A DNA stretch of 33,673 nt from CAYQPF01 sp964419225 (GCA_964419225.1 CAYQPF010000041.1:1-33673); one strand, 5' to 3'; numbered from the stretch's first letter, positions 18,001-24,924 are shown. Notes: generated from the letters alone by a model not told the origin. Translations and numbers: made by a program.

Positions 18001-18930
18001 GAAATTGTTTTCAGTGAAACGGGTAAACAACAAGTAGCTCTTAAAAGTTACAGAGAATTAATAGAACCATATATTTGTAGAAAGGAGGCAGAAATTGTAG
18101 AACAAGTTGCTTCTGTTATGCTTCATATAAGCGGAGTAGTATCTGTGGTAGGGAGTCCATATGAAGAGATTGAAATATTACATGAAATGATAGAATTGTA
18201 TAAAGATCGATCTGAATTTAATATTTTGAAACTTGTGTTGTCGGCAATGTATAGAGTCGGTGCAGTATACAGAGAAAGTAAAAAATTAGAAGATGCTATC
18301 CTAGCATACGAAGACATGATTGAACATTCCAAAGAACGTCCTGAAGCTGTAATAGCAGAGCAGGCATCAAAAGCAATGATTATCAAGGGATTTACTTTAG
18401 GTGAGTTAAAAAAGCCAGACGACGCAATCAAAGCCTACGAAGAATTGATTGAACTTTATCAGGATCGCCCTGAAGCAGGAATAGTGAAGCAGGTAGCAAT
18501 GGCGATGCACGGCAAAGGATTAACTTTTGTTGAGTTAGGAAAGCTAGATGACGCAATCAAAGCATACGAAGAACTGATTGAACTATATAAGGATCGCCCT
18601 GAAGTAGTAATTGCAGAGTCGGTGGCAAAGGCAATGAATAACAAGGGATTGACTTTTGGTGAGTTAGGAAAGCCAGACGATGCAATCAAAGCCTACGATG
18701 AACTTATTGAGCTATATAAGGATCGTCCTGAAGCAGGAATCGCAGAGTCGGTAGCAAAGGCAATGAATAACAAGGCATTTGCTTTCAGTGAGTTAGGAAA
18801 GCCAGATGACGCAATCAAGGCCTACGAAGAACTTATTGAACTATATAAGGATCGTCCTGAAGCAGGAATCGCAAAGTCGGTAGCAGAGGGAAGGAAAGAA
18901 TTAGAAATTTTGCTCAAAGGTAAGGGTTGA
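15085..18930 (+). CDS. Large multidomain signalling/conflict protein: cyclase-like, CHAT caspase-like, STAND NTPase, TPR-like repeats
   Basis: 1281 residues from the ATG at 15085, chosen for its GGAGGTGG site; the frame stays open to a GTG at 15025 without a ribosome site. Domains, numbered from this Met: (1) class III nucleotidyl cyclase-like, ~14-190, with metal-type Asp21 (MDVIGFS) and Asp68 (GTGDGYYIIF); (2) CHAT-like caspase-fold domain, ~215-380, with His277 (YGHGDY) and Cys317 (FSCFSS); (3) STAND/AAA-type P-loop NTPase, ~428-640, with Walker A GDPGIGKT at 458-465 and Walker B ILDD ending at Asp544; (4) a helical, possibly winged-helix linker; (5) ten 43-residue TPR-like repeats from ~855 to the end. 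There is no signal peptide or membrane segment, so it is cytoplasmic. By analogy with NLR/STAND proteins, the repeats may sense a ligand, the NTPase may oligomerise and the CHAT domain may cleave a target. The cyclase-like domain may be a regulator rather than an enzyme. Domain calls are by eye; the biological role is inferred. Confidence 0.75.
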   Translation: MQNGFGRNSNQQKEVSIFLMDVIGFSTKEPRIQRLILQEMQKIINKTAKFFMPLGDPWAKWVRHGTGDGYYIIFDNLAPIVAYRFAMDLRNNVQIYNKNNPDFPFDLRLVLTFGDIEWVDDQLLSIAMTEAESLISSTPVKSSKEANPIAMSDLFHHQLLHDETHKKSEIQLNPSEWTLFQIKDKHDSPHKGYILGKVVSSTEQESKPDGQKPIRISILFAQSFAEPLPEAVDMVYQTINSLKDSGLLLEVSFSVASELNILKTARDGCDLLFIYGHGDYEGQLYFADGLTSYNDLTKKKEVKQLFEGLKGCFIFSCFSSTFAENLSCPWLAFDEPVYRNAPKGFMQAFVKELQTNILQEAIERALQLCKHAMTSNFTDCHTMSETPFPNIQIPKGEPRFLLTSPHLSERYRVDFQSISDEERYPDHIPFVGRAEELTSLFVFEKLDCSTVETFWVYGDPGIGKTALLRQFGESVRDLCFRDDNSPVWLLHLYCANCVQKEHVIKLICERAKELYQLKNTPSDLSGLYRVMRKVPGVHVWILDDLSYIQLSQEYAEDVHKLTASLRDGAIAEGLCLEIVASSRYKVSNSWTNIELNKLSPEEAEQLAKYIYMKNGKQLEDSERININEYYKLCQQSIVHFKRALFLILENNMTMEDYLDRSKMKGSRIDRDEKDISKRMIQTELTLLSELEANHGFRYDDFLKCYYNLIFKVDYFTHLELIEWFGEAFYLTQSGVSCEIAYLDGLDFLTKLGFMAIRTQKNERVLYMPPNQRKIMEDVSNHDIKMPDSLPFRAHISRLSQIIERDKDPWRVFKAIQNLELDYISHKKEVCISIAILELMSFRAYLAGEVIMSVSEEIEVQREIIQLFQSHSEAEVVKHVVIAYRNLGITYRDTRNYVDAIKTFKILINLFKNRKETKIVEQVSTAMVNLGFVLGINERQDEAIKVYQELINLYKNRTEAEIAVQVVIAIRNMEIVFSETGKQQVALKSYRELIEPYICRKEAEIVEQVASVMLHISGVVSVVGSPYEEIEILHEMIELYKDRSEFNILKLVLSAMYRVGAVYRESKKLEDAILAYEDMIEHSKERPEAVIAEQASKAMIIKGFTLGELKKPDDAIKAYEELIELYQDRPEAGIVKQVAMAMHGKGLTFVELGKLDDAIKAYEELIELYKDRPEVVIAESVAKAMNNKGLTFGELGKPDDAIKAYDELIELYKDRPEAGIAESVAKAMNNKAFAFSELGKPDDAIKAYEELIELYKDRPEAGIAKSVAEGRKELEILLKGKG
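17641..18917 (+). repeat. Ten in-frame 129-bp repeats encoding 43-residue TPR-like units
   Basis: The helix-B anchor (Ala-Ile or a close variant, as in DDAIKAYEELIELYKDRPE) recurs exactly every 129 bases, with no indel. Anchor codons start at 17650, 17779, 17908, 18037, 18166, 18295, 18424, 18553, 18682 and 18811. The first five or six units are diverged. The last four are alike at DNA level: the units starting at 18544 and 18673 differ at about 17 of 129 bases by eye. The last unit is cut short by the stop. This points to recent tandem expansion at the 3' end. Confidence 0.85.
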
Positions 18931-19094
18931 TTTCAAGTATTAAGCAGATTGAGATTGCTTACTTCTGAATTATTCTATAACTCATCTAAATTTATTGTAA
19001 AAAGTAAAGAATAATTCCAAAATACTAATATTTCCTTTTCTCCATTCAATACCAATCTTATGAAATACTATAATAGTTCTCTGCAAAATCTCCT

Positions 19095-19129
19095 AACTCT
19101 CAACTCACAACTCTCAACTACCAACTATT
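19095..19129. repeat. Heptanucleotide tandem array upstream of alaS
   Basis: Five 7-base units begin with AACT (AACTCTC, AACTCAC, AACTCTC, AACTACC, AACTATT). The array lies in the leader region, 75 bases before the alaS start codon. It has the same period as the array at 11051 but a different core. Confidence 0.7.
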
Positions 19130-19203
19130 CCCCTTTTACTTTATTCTTGACACTCAACCCGTATTTCAGCGAATTGCAGGTAATGCTAAAAAGAGGAGTT
19201 AAT

Positions 19204-21804
19204 ATGCTTTCCAGTAAAGAAATAAGACAGCAATTTCTGGATTTTTTTATATCCAAAGAACATAAATATGTCCATTCATCACCAGTCGTACCTAATGATG
19301 ACCCGACCCTGTTATTCACCAATGCAGGAATGAACCAGTTTAAGAATGTCTTTTTAGGTCAGAAGAATTCTGATATAAGAAGAGCAGTTAACAGTCAAAA
19401 ATGCATCAGAGCAGGTGGTAAGCACAACGATCTGGAAGAGGTCGGAAAAGATGGTTATCATCACACCTTCTTCGAAATGCTGGGTAACTGGTCATTCGCA
19501 GATTATTATAAGAAAGAAGCGATCAGTTGGGCCTGGGAATTATTCACAGAAGTCTGGAAACTGCCTAAAGAAAAGCTTTATGCTTCCATTCACGACACTG
19601 ATGATGATGCAGGAAACCTCTGGAAAGAGTGTACGGATATCAATCATAGTCACGTAATGAAATTTGGTGATAAAGAGAATTTCTGGGAAATGGGAGACAG
19701 CGGTCCCTGCGGTCCTTGTTCTGAGATCCATTATGATCGTGGCCCGGAGTTCTGTGAAAAGCAGGGAGAAGAGGGTCATGTTTGTTTACCTAATGGTGAC
19801 TGTTCTAGGATTATTGAGTTGTGGAATCTGGTGTTTATTCAGTATAATCGTGGGGAAGATGGAAATCTTACACCCTTAAAAGATAAATTTGTCGATACAG
19901 GTGCGGGATTGGAAAGAGTCTGCCAAATTTTACAAGGTCAGAATTCAAATTATCATACAGACCTTTTTACTCCGATTCTGGAAGCCATTTCAGAACTGAG
20001 TAAAGTGCCTTATAATCAGGAAACAGGAGTATCACATCGTGTTATTGCTGATCACATCAGAGCTTTGACTTTCTCCATCGCCGATGGTGGTATGCCCTCT
20101 AATGAAGGCAGAGGATATGTTCTAAGAAGAATCCTTCGCAGAGCTTCCCGTCATGGCAGACTGCTGAACATGCATGATGCTTTCTTATATAAGCTGGTCG
20201 ATACAGTAGTAGAGATCATGGGACATCAATATCCTGAGCTAAAAGAAAACAAAGCTCATATAAAGATGATTATCAAAGCAGAAGAAGAAAGATTCAATCT
20301 GACTTTAGACAATGGACTGCAGAAGTTTGAGGAAATTTGCACTTCAATTGAAAATAAAACAATTGGAGGAGCCAGTGCCTTCCAGTTATATGACACATTT
20401 GGTTTCCCCTTAGATTTAACTGTCATCTTAGCTGAAGAGAAGGGTCTCACTGTGGATGAAAAAGGGTTCCATGCAGAAATGGAAAAACAGAGATGCAGAG
20501 CCAGAGAGGCTTCCAACTTCAAGTTAAAGCTTGATGCTACAGATTGGATTGAATTTGGCAAATCTGAAAAAACCGAATTCACAGGTTATGACAGATCGCA
20601 GTTAAGAGTACGCATTGTTAAATATTCCATCGATGATAAAAATCAGGTTAGAATTGTTTTAGACAAAACTCCTTTCTATGCTGAATCAGGTGGACAGGTA
20701 GGCGATCTCGGCAATATTTATAATGGTACAACTGATATTAAAATTCATGATGTCAAAAAAGATAATGATTTATTTATTCACTTAGGCGAATTAGTCATGG
20801 GAGAAATTACAGACTCAGAATATATGGCAATTGTTGATGAGGATAATAGAAAGAATATTGCCCGCAATCATACAGCGACCCACTTATTACATAAAGCTCT
20901 CAAAGAAGTACTGGGTAACCATGTTCAGCAAAAGGGATCACTCGTCTGTGCCGAACATTTAAGATTTGACTTCACTCATTACCAGGCTATGACAGAACGT
21001 GAACTTGAGATGGTAGAAAAGATAGTCAATCAGAAGATCAGGGAATGTCTGCCTGTCTCCATTAAGGTATCTTCACTGAAAGAAGCTAAGGAAGAAGGTG
21101 CCACTGCTCTGTTTGGTGAGAAATATGGTGACTCAGTCCGGATTGTCACAGTAGGTGACTTTTCTAAGGAACTTTGCGGCGGAACACATGTTAAATTTAC
21201 GGGTGAAATAGGTTTGTGTAAAATCATCATGGAGACTTCTACAGCAGCGGGTATCAGAAGAATTGAAGCTTTGACTGGTGAAAAAGCAGAGGAATATGTT
21301 CTGGATTTACAGGAGAAAATGCAGGAATTAGAGAAGATTCTCAACGTCCCTGAAAAGCAGATCTTCGACAGATTACACAAAATCCTTCAGGAAAATAAAG
21401 ACTTGGGTCGTGAGATTGAAACCCTCAAAGCCAAGTCAGCCAATAATATGGTGCAGGAACTGATTGATAATGCCAAAGAAATCAATGGTGTCAAATTGAT
21501 CACTGCTCAGGTAAAAGTAAATGACACGAACGAATTGAGAGCTTTGAATGATACAATCAAGACGAAGTTTAATTCAGGCATTGCTGTATTCTTAGCTGAC
21601 ATAGAAGGCAAGGTATCTATTCTGGTGTCTGTCAGTGCAGATTTGGTGAGTAAATATCATGCAGGGAAGATTGCTGGGAAATTGGCGGAAATAGTCGGCG
21701 GTAAAGGTGGAGGACGACCTGACATGGCCATGGCTGGCGGTAAAGATGTGGAGAAAATCGGGGAAGCATTAACAAAGATAGAAGAGACGCTTTTTGGAGA
21801 ATAA
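19204..21804 (+). CDS. alaS: Alanyl-tRNA synthetase
   Basis: 866 residues from the ATG at 19204, which has GAGGAG five bases upstream and begins MLSSKEIRQQFLDFF, the canonical AlaRS start. The frame is open 48 codons further back but that part has no family resemblance. The class II catalytic core (~1-450) shows LFTNAGMNQFKNVFLG and the motif around GKHNDLEEVGKDG. The editing domain has the zinc motif HTATHLLH and, later, CGGTHV. A coiled linker (near VLDLQEKMQELEKIL) and the C-Ala domain follow, with the glycine-rich GGKGGGRPDMAMAGGKD near the end. The C-terminus ends GEALTKIEETLFGE. A second, diverged version of this tail lies at 22370-22429, and the alaS-like terminator lies beyond it, so the 3' end has been remodelled. 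Confidence 0.97.
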   Translation: MLSSKEIRQQFLDFFISKEHKYVHSSPVVPNDDPTLLFTNAGMNQFKNVFLGQKNSDIRRAVNSQKCIRAGGKHNDLEEVGKDGYHHTFFEMLGNWSFADYYKKEAISWAWELFTEVWKLPKEKLYASIHDTDDDAGNLWKECTDINHSHVMKFGDKENFWEMGDSGPCGPCSEIHYDRGPEFCEKQGEEGHVCLPNGDCSRIIELWNLVFIQYNRGEDGNLTPLKDKFVDTGAGLERVCQILQGQNSNYHTDLFTPILEAISELSKVPYNQETGVSHRVIADHIRALTFSIADGGMPSNEGRGYVLRRILRRASRHGRLLNMHDAFLYKLVDTVVEIMGHQYPELKENKAHIKMIIKAEEERFNLTLDNGLQKFEEICTSIENKTIGGASAFQLYDTFGFPLDLTVILAEEKGLTVDEKGFHAEMEKQRCRAREASNFKLKLDATDWIEFGKSEKTEFTGYDRSQLRVRIVKYSIDDKNQVRIVLDKTPFYAESGGQVGDLGNIYNGTTDIKIHDVKKDNDLFIHLGELVMGEITDSEYMAIVDEDNRKNIARNHTATHLLHKALKEVLGNHVQQKGSLVCAEHLRFDFTHYQAMTERELEMVEKIVNQKIRECLPVSIKVSSLKEAKEEGATALFGEKYGDSVRIVTVGDFSKELCGGTHVKFTGEIGLCKIIMETSTAAGIRRIEALTGEKAEEYVLDLQEKMQELEKILNVPEKQIFDRLHKILQENKDLGREIETLKAKSANNMVQELIDNAKEINGVKLITAQVKVNDTNELRALNDTIKTKFNSGIAVFLADIEGKVSILVSVSADLVSKYHAGKIAGKLAEIVGGKGGGRPDMAMAGGKDVEKIGEALTKIEETLFGE

Positions 21805-21833
21805 TTAACAAAGATGAAGAGGATGGACAGGAT
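21781..21833 (+). repeat. Direct repeat, left copy (alaS 3' end)
   Basis: This 53-base segment covers the last codons and stop of alaS plus 29 bases beyond. It matches 22260-22312 at 45 of 53 positions without gaps; the last 29 bases differ at one position only. The two copies flank the GxxExxY gene. Confidence 0.85.
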
Positions 21834-21865
21834 TTGGAAAAAGTTAATGCTTTACGGTGGTAGGA

Positions 21866-22252
21866 ATGTTGTATGCTGAAATTACTGAGAAGATCTTAGC
21901 AGCTTCATTTGAAGTGATGAAAGAGCTTGGAGTTGGTTTTTTAGAAACAGTGTATGAAAAGGCTTTAATAATTGCATTGAAACAAAAGAATTTGAGTGTT
22001 AAAGCCCAGCATCCAATAAATGTATATTTTGGGAATGAGTGTGTCGGTGATTATTATGCTGATATAATTGTGGAAGACAAGGTAATCATAGAACTCAAGA
22101 CAGTAAGTAAGATAGCCCCGGAACATAAAGCACAAGTTATAAATTATTTGAAGGCAAGCGGGATAGAGGTTGGACTCCTAATTAACTTTGGAAATCCTAA
22201 GTTGGAATACAAAAGATTTACCTTGGATCAAAGTTTATTAAACAACGATTAA
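21866..22252 (+). CDS. GxxExxY family protein (PD-(D/E)XK nuclease superfamily)
   Basis: 128 residues from the ATG at 21866 (GGTGG five bases upstream; an in-frame GTG at 21857 is less likely, since family members begin near the helix ITEKILAAS). The name motif is present as GVGFLETVYEKAL. The nuclease-like core is DYYADIIVEDKVIIELKT, with Asp and the Glu-x-Lys pair. Proteins of this family are common, often multicopy, in environmental bacteria. Their function is unproven, though the fold suggests a nuclease or a degenerate one. The gene is framed by direct repeats of the alaS 3' end, so it looks inserted. An association with mobile short elements is my recollection of similar loci, not something shown here. 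Confidence 0.9.
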   Translation: MLYAEITEKILAASFEVMKELGVGFLETVYEKALIIALKQKNLSVKAQHPINVYFGNECVGDYYADIIVEDKVIIELKTVSKIAPEHKAQVINYLKASGIEVGLLINFGNPKLEYKRFTLDQSLLNND

Positions 22253-22259
22253 GAGAAAG

Positions 22260-22312
22260 GAAGGGACGCTTTTAGGGAATAATTTAACAAAGATGAAGAG
22301 GATGGATAGGAT
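22260..22312 (+). repeat. Direct repeat, right copy (alaS 3' end)
   Basis: It matches the end of alaS and its immediate downstream sequence (21781-21833) at 45 of 53 positions. It begins eight bases after the stop of the GxxExxY gene. The shared core continues through AACAAAGATGAAGAGGATGG. Confidence 0.85.
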
Positions 22313-22369
22313 AGAAATAGAGTGAAAGTATTGAGTAAATGGGATTGAAGACGGAAATAAAGAAATAGT

Positions 22370-22429
22370 AAAGATATAGATAAGATTAACCAGGCATTAA
22401 TGAGTGTGGTTGAAACCATATTTGGATAA
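22370..22429 (+). pseudogene. Relic of a second alaS 3' end (AlaRS C-terminus)
   Basis: The frame from 22370 reads KDIDKINQALMSVVETIFG and then TAA. The intact AlaRS tail reads KDVEKIGEALTKIEETLFGE. Eleven of 19 aligned residues are identical and others are conservative (Val/Ile, Glu/Asp, Leu/Ile). A stop codon (22358-22360) lies a few codons upstream in this frame, so it is not expressed as part of a longer protein. It is followed after 20 bases by a terminator, as the original end of alaS would be. Confidence 0.7.
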
Positions 22430-22448
22430 TAAACAAAGAGAATATGTG

Positions 22449-22483
22449 ACAATAGCAGGTGAAAGCCTGCTATTGTTGTTTTT
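22449..22483 (+). terminator. Strong rho-independent terminator
   Basis: An 11-bp perfect stem (ACAATAGCAGG with CCTGCTATTGT) closes a six-base loop, TGAAAG, and is followed by TTGTTTTT. It lies just after the relic alaS C-terminus and 650 bases beyond the present alaS stop. It probably served alaS before the insertion and now serves alaS plus the GxxExxY gene. Confidence 0.9.
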
Positions 22484-22698
22484 GCCGGATTGTTTGGAAA
22501 AAGTGAAAAAGTGTGGCAATAAGACTATAAAGAATCGACTTACTTTATATGATCAAATACTGGTTGAACACCAAGGATGGTATAGGTAAAGATAAGGGTA
22601 TAAGTAATCAGTAGTGTAGGAGCAAAGCCTATGGCAGCACCAAGGAAATGGATTATTACTGTCTTTTATGGTAGTTATAAAATATTCAATAAAATATC

Positions 22699-22727
22699 TT
22701 GACATTCATATGCATAATATATAGAGT
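22699..22727 (+). promoter_or_regulatory. Candidate promoter for the secreted orphan protein
   Basis: TTGACA at 22699-22704 and TAGAGT at 22722-22727 are separated by 17 bases. The -10 box is weak (four of six). The start codon of the following gene is 27 bases downstream, which leaves a short leader with AGGAG. Confidence 0.4.
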
Positions 22728-22753
22728 AGGAAAAAAATCAAAGGAGAATGATT

Positions 22754-24547
22754 ATGAAAAAGCCTATTTTATTGATTTGTATTTTTTTGTTTATAACTTT
22801 ACTAAAAGCACAATTGATTGAGCCCAACAATTTTATTTCTCCGGAAAATAAGCTTAACAAAGAGCAAAGTGAGGACTTGGTTCAACGGTTAGAGTTGCTA
22901 AGGATTAAAAATGCAACTGAGGATATGACAAAAATAGATAAAGAATGGATCAAAACAAACCTTCAACCGGGGATAAACAGATTATCCGAGATTTGGGATT
23001 CTGAGTTAGTAAAAAAGGCATTTGACTCAAATTTTGAGGATTTTAAGTCTTTTGAAAATGCAAATACCGATATAAATACAGAAACTTGGAACAACGCGTG
23101 GAAAAACATCTTCAGTGCTACTCCAGAAGAGATAAATTTTGACAGTGTAAGTTTGTTAATGAAGCAAGACATAAAATCATTTTTTAAAGTACGAGTAGAG
23201 TTATTTAAGAAAATTAGTCAATATTCGAGTTTTTTACAAACATCCCGAGAAATTAAAGTTTTAAAAAGTTATATTGCTGTAGTAGCTGAGTCAACTTCAG
23301 TAAATATAAATGATCCTGCAGGAAAGATGAAATCAATTTTTGATCAAATAGAAGTTATTTCCAAGACAATATGTTCATATGAAGGAGATCTTTTCCAGGA
23401 TAATGACAAAAAGATGAAATTTGAAATTCAAAGTTATCTTAATTACTACAAGACAATGCAAGAAATTTATTCGATGGAACAAGAAATTTATTCCCTAAAC
23501 GAAAAGATTATTCCCCAAAGTAATAACTCTACAATTCCTCTTCTAAAAAAAATTAGGAATTGGGTTTGTTTTCCATTCATTTGGTCTTGTAAGAGTTTAA
23601 AGATAGTTTTAAATGATCCTAACAAAAAAGTAAGGAAACGAATTGAAATATTGAAACAAAAGGTAATTGAGAAAAAAGAAGATTGGGCAGAAAACCAAGC
23701 TTCCAGTATTAACCATATAAGCCAGGCAATAACAAATTTAGAATCTGGAAAAGGAATATCTAAGGGAACTTTGAGAGAGAAAAGTGTAGTGAGTATGCTT
23801 TATAATGTAAAAGAGTTCGAGGGATTCACGAAAAGAGATATTCATAACGTTATTCAGAAAGTGCGAAAGGAGAACACTAGTTTTTTAGATGAAGGAAGTT
23901 TGAAAATCAATACTCTTTCGAGCACTGCATCCATTAAATTGAGGATTGCCAAATATAATATTTCCCATTTTACACCTTTATACTTAATCTTGAATCCTGA
24001 TTTTACTGTACTTGGAGCATCTGAGGACTCACTATATAATGCTAATCATCTTCTAAATCCAATAGGTGGATATTTCAATATCGTAGCCAAAAAGTATTTC
24101 TTACCTTTTGGAAGTGAAAATTTATCTTTTAGATTTGTTGGTTCAGCATCCTGTTCTTTTACTAATGATATTATGACAGAATCTAAGATAACAAATGATT
24201 CACTATCTGTTGCAGAATATGGGAATAAAACAACTAATGAGAATGTCCTTTTCTCAGCGGGTTTGAATTCTGAAGCAATAGTATTTACAGAAGAACCTTG
24301 TGGTGTCTTATGGATAGAACCGCAGATAATGTGGACCAAATGTGTTGGTGATAAATTTGTAAAGACATTTGGAGAAAATGCCAGGAGTAAGTTCTGGGGA
24401 TATGATATAATTGCTCAGTTATTAATTTTGCAAAGAGTAAATATTATAGCAGATTGGAAAGGGTGTTTGTCGAAAGGAAAGTCCAAGATTCCAGATATAG
24501 ACAAAGGAATGTTTACAATTTCTATAGCATTGAATTTAACAATGTAG
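22754..24547 (+). CDS. Orphan secreted protein with possible C-terminal barrel
   Basis: 597 residues from the ATG at 22754, seven bases after AGGAG; an ATG at 22748 is too close to that site. Residues 1-19 (Lys-Lys, then an Ile/Leu/Phe-rich stretch ending Lys-Ala-Gln) form a signal peptide. Residues ~25-370 are charged and mostly helical, with coiled-coil-like stretches (for example near YSMEQEIYSLNEKI and KKVRKRIEILKQKV) and a short hydrophobic stretch, WVCFPFIW. From ~390 to the end the sequence turns beta-rich, with alternating hydrophobics (IKLRIAKYNI, LSFRFVGSASCSF), and finishes FTISIALNLTM. That could be a small outer-membrane beta-domain. I recognise no family. It has its own candidate promoter and is set in the accessory island. 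Confidence 0.7.
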   Translation: MKKPILLICIFLFITLLKAQLIEPNNFISPENKLNKEQSEDLVQRLELLRIKNATEDMTKIDKEWIKTNLQPGINRLSEIWDSELVKKAFDSNFEDFKSFENANTDINTETWNNAWKNIFSATPEEINFDSVSLLMKQDIKSFFKVRVELFKKISQYSSFLQTSREIKVLKSYIAVVAESTSVNINDPAGKMKSIFDQIEVISKTICSYEGDLFQDNDKKMKFEIQSYLNYYKTMQEIYSMEQEIYSLNEKIIPQSNNSTIPLLKKIRNWVCFPFIWSCKSLKIVLNDPNKKVRKRIEILKQKVIEKKEDWAENQASSINHISQAITNLESGKGISKGTLREKSVVSMLYNVKEFEGFTKRDIHNVIQKVRKENTSFLDEGSLKINTLSSTASIKLRIAKYNISHFTPLYLILNPDFTVLGASEDSLYNANHLLNPIGGYFNIVAKKYFLPFGSENLSFRFVGSASCSFTNDIMTESKITNDSLSVAEYGNKTTNENVLFSAGLNSEAIVFTEEPCGVLWIEPQIMWTKCVGDKFVKTFGENARSKFWGYDIIAQLLILQRVNIIADWKGCLSKGKSKIPDIDKGMFTISIALNLTM

Positions 24548-24560
24548 GTACTTGAGTATA

Positions 24561-24640
24561 AGCTTTTCCATGAAAGTGTTTCAAAACAAAACTTTCTGAA
24601 AGGTAGTCCAAGAGCAGATTAATTGTAGGCTATTATGAAT
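24561..24640 (+). pseudogene. Relic of a DUF4411 PIN-toxin gene
   Basis: The frame 24563-24619 reads LFHESVSKQNFLKGSPRAD, then TAA. The intact PIN gene at 27602 contains HFQQSVTKQSFLKGNPIAD at residues 92-110. Over 48 bases (24572-24619) the two match at about 39 positions. After the stop a small deletion shifts the frame, and ATTGTAGGC resembles the following Ile-Val-Gly codons. No start or N-terminal part remains. Confidence 0.7.
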
Positions 24641-24720
24641 GAAAGATAGCCGATAACCCTTTGAAAAAGAATTAAAATTCAAAGATTTTGACAGAATATT
24701 GTTTTTTTAGGAGGCATCTG

Positions 24721-24924
24721 ATGTGGATAGACTATAAATCATTAAGTTCTGAATATGAAATTTATTTTTTAGCAGCAGTTGCAAAAGCCCTTGTTCTTTG
24801 TCAGAAAATTGAAAGATCAATAGCTATTCAAACTGGTCTTTTAAAACATATCAAAAAATCATCAAAATTCACATCCATGGATGAACTCAATGATATGTTG
24901 GAAAATCATATAAAGCGACAATGA
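24721..24924 (+). CDS. HEPN-like protein, N-terminal half (or first of two coupled ORFs)
   Basis: 67 residues from the ATG at 24721, six bases after AGGAGG. The sequence is helical (FLAAVAKALVLCQKIERSIA, then SSKFTSMDELNDML). It resembles the N-terminal helices of single-chain proteins that end in a HEPN-type RNxLAH motif. That motif is found in the next frame, whose ATG overlaps this stop as ATGA. Either the two are translationally coupled subunits or a single gene was broken by one lost base, for example in the AAA at 24913-24915. No independent function can be given. Confidence 0.6.
   Translation: MWIDYKSLSSEYEIYFLAAVAKALVLCQKIERSIAIQTGLLKHIKKSSKFTSMDELNDMLENHIKRQ

Larger units (their letters stand above)
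22253..22753. other. Remodelled intergenic region with alaS debris (500 bases)
   Basis: It contains the right direct repeat (22260-22312), a degraded alaS-like C-terminus (22370-22429), a strong terminator (22449-22483) and a candidate promoter (22699-22727). A 61-codon frame at 22404 overlaps the terminator stem and is not a credible gene. Nothing recognisable was seen at 22484-22690. Confidence 0.7.

Noticed and set aside
18123..18689. Two minus-strand frames opposite the TPR-like repeats
   Set aside because: They repeat with the same 129-bp period, so they are shadows of the repeated gene.
18951..18971. TAAGCA/TGCTTA hairpin after the cyclase-CHAT gene as terminator
   Set aside because: Six-base stem with a nine-base loop and no T run.
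19147..19175. TTGACA before alaS as a promoter
   Set aside because: The hexamer at normal spacing (CGAATT) does not resemble a -10 box.
19060..19203. 48-codon N-terminal extension of AlaRS
   Set aside because: It crosses the heptamer array and has no AlaRS similarity; the family start and GAGGAG fit the ATG at 19204.
22404..22589. 61-codon frame after the alaS relic
   Set aside because: It reads through the terminator hairpin and uses a different frame from the alaS-like relic.
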